Origin: Anaerolineae bacterium
GTDB lineage: Bacteria; Chloroflexota; Anaerolineae; Aggregatilineales; Aggregatilineaceae
Direction of reading: 5' to 3'
DNA length: 64,000 nucleotides
Assembly: GCA_027494015.1 (NCBI GenBank)
Contig: JAOSJP010000039.1
Span: 201,287 to 265,286 of the forward strand
Shown: piece after piece, positions 55,472 to 64,000 of the stretch
Numbering within the stretch: the stretch's first letter is position 1
Layout of the letters: every line of letters starts with the position of its first letter
Made by a program: the position numbers and the translations under genes
Notes under the pieces: model-generated
The model's database searches: none
Seen by the model: the letters and a program-made list of their open reading frames with translations, nothing else
What the model was told of the DNA's origin: nothing

Positions 55472-55615
55472 AGCGCAAGGCCCTGCGCCCGCTGCTCGCG
55501 TCGCGCAGGGATACGAGGTGGCGGTTGCGCGTCGCAAGGCGCGCCTAACCCCGGTCCGCCGGGGGAAAATCGAACGATCTGCGGATGCCGCCAGGGGTCG
55601 TGCCACACCCCTTCT
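55472..55615 (+). ncRNA. Candidate glmS ribozyme (glucosamine-6-phosphate-activated)
   Basis: In the leader of glmS the conserved glmS-ribozyme words appear in order. A|GCGC (55472-55476) gives the expected cleavage site. A stem CCCTGCGC / GCGCAGGG corresponds to P1. Then come ACGAGGTGG (about 55513), ATCGA (55569) and GCGGATGCCGCC (about 55580, consensus GGCGGAUGCCUCC), and a P4-like stem AGGGG / CCCCT. Extra hairpins (GGTTGCGCG ... CGCGCCTAACC and CCCCGG / CCGGGG) fill the variable P3 position. Known members cleave the mRNA when GlcN6P binds and so shut off glmS. The distance to the start codon (about 190 nt) is longer than usual. No structure search was run. Confidence 0.65.
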
Positions 55616-55802
55616 CCTTCCCTCCCAACCCAAGCCGCGCCCTAAACACCGCCGGCGACGGCGGCCCAATCGGCGCGGTCGTGGTATCCCGACCATAGCC
55701 TGTCACGCCTTTGCTACTGCGCACGTCCGGCGCGCCCGCTGCTCTGTGCAGGGCTTGCCCGCCCGCCGTCTCCGTGCCGCCATTCCTGGGAGGGAATCCG
55801 CC

Positions 55803-57645
<1,843 letters not shown>

Positions 57646-57730
57646 CGGTCAGCGGTCAGCGCACAGCCATCAGCCGTCAGCAAGAACTGCGTCGCGCTGT
57701 ATGTGGCCGAAGCTGACGGCTGAAGAATGA

Positions 57731-58075
57731 TCACTGCTCATTTGTCGGCGGCAGAAGTGGTTCGATCCAGGCGATCAAGGCGGGGATTGATTGGGTAGCG
57801 GCTTCCCAGACCAGTTCGAGGTCAACATCGTTGTAGCTGTGGATCAGCACATCCCGCATTCCCGCCATCTGTTTCCAGGGAATAGCCGGGGTCTGTTCTC
57901 GAAATTCGCTTGAGATGCGCTTGGTCGCTTCGCCCACAATGATCAACTGGTAGATCACAGCAGTATGGCGCATCTCGTCCCGCATGAAATCGCCTTTGGA
58001 GACGTACCACGTAAGGTCCTCGATCTTGTGGGCGGCCTGCCAAATATCCAGGAGGTGGGGAAGATCACGCGACAT
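57731..58075 (-). CDS. hepT: HepT-like HEPN ribonuclease toxin (DUF86)
   Basis: 114 residues, all-alpha. [20 protein letters not shown], then AVIYQLIIVGEATKRIS and RDVLIHSYNDVDLELVWE. The R-x4-H-x-Y active-site motif of HEPN RNases is RDVLIHSY. It is the toxin half of a HepT/MntA module, expected to cleave RNA unless AMPylated by its partner. ATG 58075 overlaps the end of the partner by 11 bp, indicating translational coupling. The start is placed at MSRDLPHLL, the usual family N-terminus. Confidence 0.9.
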   Translation of the reverse strand: MSRDLPHLLDIWQAAHKIEDLTWYVSKGDFMRDEMRHTAVIYQLIIVGEATKRISSEFREQTPAIPWKQMAGMRDVLIHSYNDVDLELVWEAATQSIPALIAWIEPLLPPTNEQ

Positions 58076-58376
58076 AGATGACCTGTGCCGACTCCAGGAT
58101 GGCTTTGCGGCGGAGAGGATTCTTGCTGGCTTCAACGGCGCGGCGCGTGACCAGATCGACTTTGCGCCCGAAGATCTCGCTCAGCTCGTCGCGCATCTGG
58201 ACGAAATCGAGCAGTGTCCAACGGGCGTCCGGCGCAAAGCGAACCAGCATATCAATGTCGCTGTCGGGGCGGAAATTGCCCTGCACGGCTGACCCGAACA
58301 GCGCCAGTTCGCTGACTCTCCAACGCTGACAAAACGCCCGCAGCGCGTCATGAGGAATCGCAATCTGAACGCTCAT
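58065..58376 (-). CDS. mntA: MntA-like minimal nucleotidyltransferase antitoxin
   Basis: 103 residues. The nucleotidyltransferase signature G-S-x10-D-x-D is exact: [15 protein letters not shown], with a third acidic position in KVDLV. MntA proteins AMPylate a tyrosine of HepT and silence it. It is the first gene of the pair, upstream of hepT and overlapping it by 11 bp. ATG 58376 has AAGGAGACC upstream. The module is bracketed by direct repeats of the glmS 3' end. Confidence 0.9.
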   Translation of the reverse strand: MSVQIAIPHDALRAFCQRWRVSELALFGSAVQGNFRPDSDIDMLVRFAPDARWTLLDFVQMRDELSEIFGRKVDLVTRRAVEASKNPLRRKAILESAQVIYVA

Positions 58377-58402
58377 GGGCCAGGTCTCCTTGCGGCTTAT
58401 TG

Positions 58403-58506
58403 TACCACATCGCCGTGTGGCGCGGCTGCGACGTGGATCAGCCGCGCAACCTGGCCAAGAGCGTGACGGTGGAGTAGCGGTCAGCGGTCAGCCATCAGCC
58501 GTCAGC
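58403..58506. repeat. Direct repeat of glmS 3' end, copy 2 (non-coding)
   Basis: Repeats the glmS C-terminal codons ([28 protein letters not shown]) and stop, followed by the same GGTCAGCGGTCAGC tract. It is separated from copy 1 only by the hepT/mntA pair. Confidence 0.88.
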
Positions 58507-58563
58507 GAGATAATTCGGGCGCAGGCCTGAACAGAAGACCCACCACTGAAGACCGATCGCTGT

Positions 58564-58815
58564 TCACTCGTCAGCGGTGAGTGCACCGGCCAACGTCCCC
58601 TGGCAAGAGGCATTGAGGATCGTCACGCCAACGAGCGCGCCAGCCGCATAATGGTAGAGGTTGCCGTCTTCGCCCATCACGGTATCGTCTGCTTGCTGCG
58701 GCTTGCGGAAGCTGATGTACAACACATCGGCCTCGCTGTCGTAGTCCGTCCATAGTTGGTGGGAGGGCAATTGCAGCAGTTCGTGGATCAGCAATTCGCG
58801 AATCAACGCGGCCAT
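58564..58815 (-). CDS. DUF2283 family protein
   Basis: 83 residues. The DUF2283 pattern is clear: WTDYDSEADVLYISFRKPQQADDTVMGEDGNLYHYAAGALVGVTIL (consensus YD...DvLyI.f......d......dg......dG...GieIl). Such proteins are typically paired with a small toxin-like partner. The upstream gene (58803-59131) is that type, and its last codons overlap this start (ATG 58815), so they form a two-gene operon. The C-terminal ASCQGTLAGALTADE is not conserved. The likely role is antitoxin, by context only. Confidence 0.85.
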   Translation of the reverse strand: MAALIRELLIHELLQLPSHQLWTDYDSEADVLYISFRKPQQADDTVMGEDGNLYHYAAGALVGVTILNASCQGTLAGALTADE

Positions 58816-59131
58816 ATTCGCGTTCCCTTCTGTTCAATCTTTCCAGGCTTGGAGGTCAGGAAAGCGGTGATCAAGAACCCGTCTGGCCCATTCCGATAGA
58901 TCACTACTGCTGTTTTCTGGCTGATGTTCGTCTTCTCATAATCCCGGAGCGTTAGCAGCTCGCCGTGCTTACCGCGCTGATCACACGAACAGGCCCGCTC
59001 AGTGTTTCCACCACCAAGTCCAGGTTTCCAGCCATATAGTCGTGTGCCTCAACAACGTGTGTCCACTGGGCTGGAGTTAACCGGATCGAATGTCCATGAA
59101 CTGAGACGGCAACCCTGAGAGGATAGCTCAT
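58803..59131 (-). CDS. Small toxin-like partner of DUF2283 (one frameshift)
   Basis: About 109 residues across a frameshift near 58975. The first frame (ATG 59131) reads GHSIRLTPAQWTHVVEAHDY, then NLDLVVETLSGPVRVIS. The second reads RGKHGELLTLRDYEKTNISQ, then KTAVVIYRNGPDGFLITAFL and IEQKGTRIWPR before the stop at 58805. The order I-x-LT-x-x-W-x-H-I ... V-x-ETL-x-x-P-x-x-I ... K-x-x-V-V-I-Y ... DGF-x-ITAF is that of small proteins habitually encoded next to DUF2283. Their biochemical role is not established, to my knowledge. The frameshift is either an error or inactivation of the module. Confidence 0.65.
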
Positions 59132-59332
59132 CGCCCCCGTGCCTGTTCTGCCGTCTCTTTGGCAATTGACGGACTCGTCTCGGACAATCTCTGGTGGAAT
59201 TATAGCACAGACCAATGAGGCTCAGTTCTGCCCGAAAAGGGCTATGGCCGAGCTTCCTTGCCTTTCCCCCTGCCGGGCGAATGGGGCATAATGGGCGGCA
59301 TCCGTCCCCATCTGCCGCCAGGAGACTCCGCC

Positions 59333-59812
59333 ATGACCGACATGCTCGTCAAGCTCTACGCCCTGCCCCCGCTGGCTCCCGCGCTTGAACGTCCCGCCGC
59401 CGCCGGGATCGCCGTGCGGCGCGCGCTCGTCCCCGAACGGCACCACGTCCTGCCCTGGGTCGCCGGGCAGTTCTGGGCGGGCTGGGCCAGCGAGTGCGAG
59501 ATGGCCTATGCGCGCCAGCCGGTCGCCTGCTTCGTCGCCGTGCGCGAAGGGCGGCTGCTTGGCTTCGCCTGCTACGATGCAACCTACAAGGGCGTCTTCG
59601 GCCCGATGGGCGTGCTGGAGACCGAGCGCGGGACGGGCGTGGGGGCGGCGCTGCTGCTGGCCTGCCTGCACGACATGAGTGCCCAGGGCTACGCCTACGC
59701 CGTCATCGGCTGGACTGGCCCGCAGGAATTCTACGCGAAGGTGTGCGGCGCGACGCCCATCCCCGGATCGCGCCCCGGCATGTACGCGGGGATGCTCAGT
59801 GATCCGCAGTGA
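59333..59812 (+). CDS. GNAT family N-acetyltransferase
   Basis: 159 residues. Compact GNAT fold with IAVRRALVPERHHVLPWVAG at the start, CFVAVREGRLLGFACYDATY in the middle (strand beta-4), and ETERGTGVGAALLLACLHDM as the acetyl-CoA pyrophosphate loop (R/Q-G-x-G-x-G/A). QEFYAKVCGATPIPGS near the end is the usual 'FYxKxGF' position. The substrate is unknown. ATG 59333 is preceded by CAGGAGAC. Confidence 0.85.
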   Translation: MTDMLVKLYALPPLAPALERPAAAGIAVRRALVPERHHVLPWVAGQFWAGWASECEMAYARQPVACFVAVREGRLLGFACYDATYKGVFGPMGVLETERGTGVGAALLLACLHDMSAQGYAYAVIGWTGPQEFYAKVCGATPIPGSRPGMYAGMLSDPQ

Positions 59813-59848
59813 GCGGCGAGCAATTTCACCTTGAATTAGAACAAATGT

Positions 59849-59877
59849 TTGCGTCCATTTCTCCATTGTGCTATCAT
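59849..59877 (+). promoter_or_regulatory. Predicted promoter for the glyoxalase gene
   Basis: TTGCGT (59849-59854), 17-bp spacer, TATCAT (59872-59877), 50 bp before the start. Confidence 0.5.
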
Positions 59878-59926
59878 CTGGGAACCTACCGCATTGTTCT
59901 TGCATAACCGCACAAGGAGGTTCATC

Positions 59927-60298
59927 ATGCCGCGCATCGTTCATTTCGAGATTCCCGCCCGCGAGCCAGAGAAGATCGCCGCCTTCTACCGCCAGGTGTT
60001 CGGCTGGACTGTGGAGAAGTGGCAGGGGCCGGTCGAGTACTGGATGGCCATAACCGGCGAGGAGGGCACGCCGGGCATCAACGGCGGCCTCTACACCCCA
60101 GAGGGGCCTGTCAGCGGCACGATCAACACGCTTGAAGTGGACGACCTCGACGCTTACCTGGCCAAAGTCAAGGCGAGCGGTGGCAAAGTCGTCATGGACA
60201 AGCACTCCATCCCGTCGGTGGGCTGGCTGGCCTACTGCCGGGATGTGGAAGGCACCATCTTCGGCATGATGCAGGCGGACCCGCAGGCCGGGACGTAG
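59927..60298 (+). CDS. VOC superfamily (glyoxalase-like) protein
   Basis: 123 residues, a single VOC/glyoxalase module pair. VHFEIPAREPEKIAAFYRQV, then FGWTVEKW, GINGGLYTPEG and the second half EVDDLDAYLAKVKASGGKVV, then AYCRDVEGTIFGMMQ. Potential metal ligands are His6 and the terminal GTIFGMMQ Gln/Glu position. It fits the PhnB/27-kDa-antigen-like glyoxalase group, with no specific substrate. ATG 59927 has a strong AAGGAGG. Confidence 0.9.
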   Translation: MPRIVHFEIPAREPEKIAAFYRQVFGWTVEKWQGPVEYWMAITGEEGTPGINGGLYTPEGPVSGTINTLEVDDLDAYLAKVKASGGKVVMDKHSIPSVGWLAYCRDVEGTIFGMMQADPQAGT

Positions 60299-60348
60299 CG
60301 CTGCCGCGTTTGGCTTGACGCTCTACGGGCAAGGGCACCGTTTCGATG

Positions 60349-60382
60349 AGACTTCCGAAGTCTGCGCAGACTTTGGAAGTCT
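60349..60382. repeat. Palindrome AGACTTCCGAAGTCT type
   Basis: AGACTTCCGAAGTCT, GCGC spacer, AGACTTTGGAAGTCT (one mismatch). Confidence 0.75.
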
Positions 60383-60398
60383 TGCTGTAACGCTCCCA

Positions 60399-60607
60399 GG
60401 GCAATCGCATCAAAGTCCGCCGCGCGCCAGCCTACTCGTAGGGGCGTATTGCAATACGCCCCTACGGACCTCACCCCCGCTCGGCGCTGGCGCGCCTCGC
60501 CGCCCCCTCTCCGTCGACGGAGAGGGGGCAAGCCGAGCGCAGCGAGGCTGGGGGTGAGGTCAATATCCCCGCGTCCAGCGAGTCGCTGTCAACTTTTGCA
60601 CGCACCC
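60399..60607. repeat. Hybrid family A repeat: type 2 left end, type 1 right end
   Basis: The left part GGGCAATCGCATCAAAGTCC plus the nested GTAGGGGCGTATTG palindrome (60438-60465) matches 53238. After the common core, the right part CAATATCCCCGCGTCCAGCG ... AACTTTTGCACGCACCC matches type 1 copies such as 54860-55048. Confidence 0.85.
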
Positions 60608-60707
60608 CCACAGCGGTTGGTAAGTGCGAATCATTGGCTTCCACACTATAATGGGCAAAGAACAGGATTGAAGCGGCCCATGTCTGGGATGTGGTGGGAG
60701 ACGGAGT

Positions 60708-61514
60708 ATGCCTGAGCGAGTCTGTGGAAACTGCGGGAAGGCAAACCCAGAGAACGAGCAATACTGCACCGCCTGCGGTCATGCGCTCTCTGGCGAGCGC
60801 ACAGTGCTCAACACTCAGCCCTTGAGTATCCCAGGGGTGCCACAGCCACAGTTGCGCTGGGGGACGGCCTTCTTTGAAGACCGCATGATCCTCCAACTGG
60901 AGATCAAGGGCACCGATCAGATGATCCAGCACGAGCTGGGCCTGGACTGTGTGGTGGGCCGCGCGCACGAGGATGTTGCGCCCGATCTCGATCTGGCTCC
61001 GTACAATGCGCTGGCGCGCGGGGTTTCGCGGCGTCACGCCCGGCTGACGCGCCAGAGCCTGACGGTGATGGTGCAAGACCTCGGCAGCGTCAACGGCACG
61101 TTTCTCAACGGCACGCGCCTGGTGCCGTTTCAGCCGCGCGTGCTGCGCCACGACGACGAGCTGGTGCTGGGCCGGCTGGCGCTGCGCGTCTCGTTCTTGC
61201 GCAGCCCTGCGGTGCAGCCCGCATCCGGCGAAGGCTCGCCGCAAGAGACGCCCGCCAGCGAGGAACCGCAGATCAGCCCGCCCAGCGCCCTCCTGCAAGT
61301 TGGCCCGCTGGAGCCGGTTGTCAGCCCGCCACAGGACGCAGCGCCACAAGAAGCGGCGCCACCCCCGTCGCCCGTCGCCCGGCGCGACACCGACGAACTC
61401 ATTGATACACCGGCAGCGAACGCGAAAAGCGCCCCGGCTGAAGCCGCGCCCCGCCCGCCCGCCGATGCGTCCCCTGCCAGCCCGACGCCTAAGACGACCG
61501 GCGGCGAGTCGTGA
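60708..61514 (+). CDS. Zinc-ribbon FHA domain protein
   Basis: 268 residues. An N-terminal zinc ribbon (CGNCGKANPENEQYCTACG, residues 6-24), an FHA domain (about 60-165) with VVGRAHED, ARGVSRRHARL (G-R...SRxH signature) and DLGSVNGTFLNG (N-G-x-x-L/F-N-G), then a Pro/Ala/Glu-rich tail. FHA domains bind phosphothreonine, so this is a natural reader for the Hanks-type kinases in the window. The link is by family knowledge, not by adjacency. A TATAAT-like -10 lies at 60647-60652. Confidence 0.9.
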   Translation: MPERVCGNCGKANPENEQYCTACGHALSGERTVLNTQPLSIPGVPQPQLRWGTAFFEDRMILQLEIKGTDQMIQHELGLDCVVGRAHEDVAPDLDLAPYNALARGVSRRHARLTRQSLTVMVQDLGSVNGTFLNGTRLVPFQPRVLRHDDELVLGRLALRVSFLRSPAVQPASGEGSPQETPASEEPQISPPSALLQVGPLEPVVSPPQDAAPQEAAPPPSPVARRDTDELIDTPAANAKSAPAEAAPRPPADASPASPTPKTTGGES

Positions 61515-61591
61515 GTGGGGAGTCGTGAATCACGAGTCCGGGGGGTGTGTCCCTCTCATAACTCCTGACTCCTGACTCTAAACCAATCTCT

Positions 61592-62974
61592 CTACCGCGC
61601 CTTGCGCCTGTCTTTGCGCTCGCGCACGCTGATGCGGATCGGCGTGCCGGTGAAGGGGTAGACTCGCCGTATCTGGTTCTCCAGATAGCGCTCGTAGGTG
61701 AAATGCAGCAGATCGCGGTCGTTGACGTGCAGCAGGATCGTCGGCGGGTCAACGCGCACCTGCTGAGCGACGAAAATCTTGAGCGGGCGCGGCTGTTTGG
61801 TCTGCGGGGCGTGGCGCAGCAGGGCTTCGCGGACGATCCGGTTTAGCTCGCCGGTCGGGATGCGCACCAGGCGCTCTTCCTGCACCTGAATGGCCGCCTC
61901 CAGCACGCTATGGATGCGCTGCCCGCTCAGCGCGCTGACGAACAGCACCGGCGCATAGGACAGAAATGCCAGGTCGCGCGCGATGGCTTCGCGGAAGGCA
62001 GTCATCGTGTGGGTATCTTTCTCGATGGCGTCCCACTTGTTGACCACGATCACCACGCTCTTGAAGGCATCGCTGATCATGCCGGCGATGTGCGCGTCCT
62101 GCTGAGCAACTCCCTCAATAGCGTCGAGCAACAGCAGCACCACATCCGCCCGCTCGATGGCTTTGTGCGCGCGCAGCACGCTGTATTTCTCGATGCCCGG
62201 CTCGATGCGCCCGCGCCGGCGGATGCCCGCCGTGTCAATGAGGGTGAGGGGCATCTCGTTCCACGTGATGCGCGTATCAATGGCGTCGCGCGTGGTACCG
62301 GCGACCGGGCTGACGATGGCCCGCTCCTCGCCCAGCAGCTTGTTGAGCAGCGACGATTTACCGACGTTGGGCCGCCCGACGATGGCGATCTTGATCGAGT
62401 CGTCCTCGGCGTCGAGGTCTTCTTCGGCGTGAAAAGGCAGCGCGGCCACGATGGCGTCGAGCAGGTCGCCGGTGCCCGTGCCGTGCAACGCCGACACCGC
62501 GAAAACCTCGCCCAGCCCCAATCCATAGAACTCGAGGGCGTGATCGAAGCGCCCAACGTGATCGGCCTTGTTGGCGGCGATCAGCACCGGCTTGTCCGTG
62601 CGCTGCAAGGTGGTGGCGATCTCCTCGTCGGCGGCAGTGATTCCGGTCAGCGTGTCCACCACAAACACGATCACGTCCGCCTCTTCGATGCCCAGCAGAG
62701 CCTGGCTGCGAATCTCGGCCACGAACTGGCGGCTGCCCTCTTCCAGGGGGCTGGCTGCCTGCGCGCGATCGGCTTTGGGCTGGTAGACCTCCAGGCCGCC
62801 GGTGTCCACCACGTCGAAGACGACGCCGTTCCAGTCCGCCTCGTCTATGATGCGGTCGCGCGTTGTGCCCGGCACATCGGAGACGACCGCCTTACGCATC
62901 CCCACCAGGCGGTTGAACAGCGACGATTTGCCGACATTGGGCCGCCCCACCAGGGCGACGAGAGGTTTGCGCAT
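61592..62974 (-). CDS. der: Ribosome biogenesis GTPase Der (EngA)
   Basis: 460 residues with two consecutive G domains and a KH-like C-terminal domain, the defining Der architecture. G1 motifs are GRPNVGKSSLFNRL (10-23) and GRPNVGKSSLLNKL. The DxxG motifs are DTGG and DTAG, and NKAD and NKWD provide the G4 motifs. The C-terminal part RVDPPTILLHVNDRDLLHFT is typical. Der is essential for 50S subunit assembly. ATG 62974 gives the conserved MRKPLVALVGRPN start. It is convergent with the FHA gene. Confidence 0.95.
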   Translation of the reverse strand: MRKPLVALVGRPNVGKSSLFNRLVGMRKAVVSDVPGTTRDRIIDEADWNGVVFDVVDTGGLEVYQPKADRAQAASPLEEGSRQFVAEIRSQALLGIEEADVIVFVVDTLTGITAADEEIATTLQRTDKPVLIAANKADHVGRFDHALEFYGLGLGEVFAVSALHGTGTGDLLDAIVAALPFHAEEDLDAEDDSIKIAIVGRPNVGKSSLLNKLLGEERAIVSPVAGTTRDAIDTRITWNEMPLTLIDTAGIRRRGRIEPGIEKYSVLRAHKAIERADVVLLLLDAIEGVAQQDAHIAGMISDAFKSVVIVVNKWDAIEKDTHTMTAFREAIARDLAFLSYAPVLFVSALSGQRIHSVLEAAIQVQEERLVRIPTGELNRIVREALLRHAPQTKQPRPLKIFVAQQVRVDPPTILLHVNDRDLLHFTYERYLENQIRRVYPFTGTPIRISVRERKDRRKAR

Positions 62975-63052
62975 GATCTGTCCAGACTCCAGGCTTCGCA
63001 GGGGATGATTGTAGCAAAGACGCGCAGCGCTGAGAAGGCCGAGCAGGGGGGC

Positions 63053-63829
63053 GGGTGCGAACAAAGGTTGTCAGCGACTTGCTTGACGCGGGGGGTATTG
63101 ACCTCACCCCCAGCCTCGCTACGCTCGGCTTGCCCCTCTCCGCGCGGAGAGGGGCGGCGAGGCCCGCGTTAGTGGGCCGAGCGGGGGTGAGGTCAATCAG
63201 GGCGCAGCAGAGCAGGCGCGTTTGTGCTCCTGCGCCGGGTCTGGCGGGTGCGCGCAAAGTTGTCAGCGACTTGCTTGGCGCGGGGGGTATTGACCTCACC
63301 CCCAGCCTCGCTACGCTCGGCTTGCCCCCTCTCCGCCAGCGGAGAGGGGGCGGCGAGGCCCGCGTTAGTGGGCCGAGCGGGGGTGAGGTCAATCAGGGCG
63401 CAGCAGAGCAGCGCGCGTTTGTGCTCCTGCGCCGGGTCTGGCGGGTGCGCGCAAAGGTTGTCAGCGACTTGCTTGGCGCGGGGGGTATTGACCTCACCCC
63501 CAGCCTCGCTACGCTCGGCTTGCCCCCTCTCCGCCAGCGGAGAGGGGGCGGCGAGGCCCGCGTTAGTGGGCCGAGGGGGGTGAGGTCAATCAGGGCGCAG
63601 CAGAGCAGCGCGTTTGTGCTCCTGCGCGGGTCTGGCGGGTGCGCGCAAAGGTTGTCAGCGACTTGCTTGACGCGGGGGTATTGACCTCACCCCAGCCTCG
63701 CTACGCTCGGCTTGCCTCTCCGCCGGCGGAGAGGGGGCGGCGAGGCCCGCGTTAGTGGGCCGAGCGGGGGTGAGGTAAATCAGGGCGCAGCAGAGCAGCG
63801 CCCCTGCCTGGCAAGTTCTGCATGTCCCC
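63053..63829. repeat. Family A repeat, tandem array of four units
   Basis: Direct units start at about 63053, 63246, 63443 and 63637 (spacing 193, 197, 194). Each begins GGGTGCG(C/A)-CAAAG and contains the full core and GGCGCAGCAGAGCAGCG. Units 1-3 share GTTTGTGCTCCTGCGC at their junctions. Small indels in C and G runs distinguish them. Unit 4 alone ends with a decayed right terminus (CAAGTTCTGCATGTCCCC). Confidence 0.88.
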
Positions 63830-63857
63830 TGGGGTGCGGCTGCGTGCGCTGGCCGAA

Positions 63858-63980
63858 GTCACCGGAGTGAATCCCACAGTGGGGACAAAGTGCTTGACCG
63901 CCGAGACGCAAAGGATGCAGAGATAGATTAGCACCCCTCCAACCTGTCTTTTCTCTGCGCTCTCTGCGGTGATCTTTTGC
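63858..63980. repeat. Family E repeat copy at the window end
   Basis: GAATCCCACAGTGGGGACAA, CTTGACCGCCGAGACGCAAA and TCTCTGCGCTCTCTGCGGTG match 9258-9377. No gene seen from 62975 to the window end. Confidence 0.7.
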
Positions 63981-64000
63981 CCTCCCTCTTCCCCGGCCTG

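Noticed and set aside
55296..55802. In-frame N-terminal extension upstream of glmS
   Set aside because: GlmS must begin MCGIVGYIG because Cys2 is the catalytic nucleophile. The extension covers a repeat and the candidate ribozyme.
63053..63829. CRISPR array
   Set aside because: The repeating unit is about 193 bp with near-identical content throughout. There are no short repeats with unique spacers and no cas genes.

Overview
The window is a GC-rich bacterial chromosome segment that most resembles Chloroflexota (Anaerolineae-like). That placement is an inference. It rests on the many secreted proteins and lipoproteins with Thr/Pro-rich stalks and SH3-like or WD40 domains, the receptor-type Ser/Thr kinases, the DUF3048 and V4R proteins, and the very dense intergenic palindromic repeats. 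I saw no tRNA, rRNA or CRISPR array.

Layout. 1-7.1 kb: end of a GT39-type membrane glycosyltransferase, cutA, a PIG-L deacetylase, secreted and membrane proteins, DUF3048, DUF554 and a lipoprotein. 7.7-13 kb: DUF362, two paralogous cytidylate-kinase-like genes, a response regulator and an MDR oxidoreductase. 13.5-24.7 kb: two receptor Ser/Thr kinases (the second carries SH3 repeats and a formylglycine-generating-enzyme-like sensor), a TrkA-N potassium-channel-like gene, DUF488, miaB and a GNAT. 25-35 kb: V4R protein, WD40/SH3 lipoproteins, then a leftward cluster of secreted paralogs with different N-termini and a nearly identical C-terminal module. 35-39 kb: polA and one more paralog. 39-45 kb: a 1146-residue receiver protein ending in a decayed IS200/Y1-transposase-like domain, and a TolB-like secreted propeller. 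45.6-50.6 kb: three histidine kinases. 50.7-64 kb: zinc-ribbon membrane protein, CPBP protease, a sigma-70 factor, glmS behind a candidate glmS ribozyme, a HepT/MntA toxin-antitoxin pair, a DUF2283 pair, GNAT, glyoxalase, FHA protein and der.

Repeats. About twenty copies or partial copies of a ~193-bp modular inverted repeat (family A here) lie between genes. It has a ~95-bp core hairpin and two interchangeable kinds of ends. Copies occur singly, as tandem arrays (three at 5.9-6.5 kb, four at 63.0-63.8 kb) and as a hybrid. Other repeat families (B, C, E and two short palindromes) fill most remaining intergenic space.

Quality warning. Several genes that should be intact (polA, glmS, both kinases, an SH3 lipoprotein, a small toxin-like gene) are broken by single-base frameshifts. 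The polA and glmS breaks are each explained by one extra base. Sequencing or assembly indels are more likely than gene decay, so these entries are given as whole genes with the shift marked.
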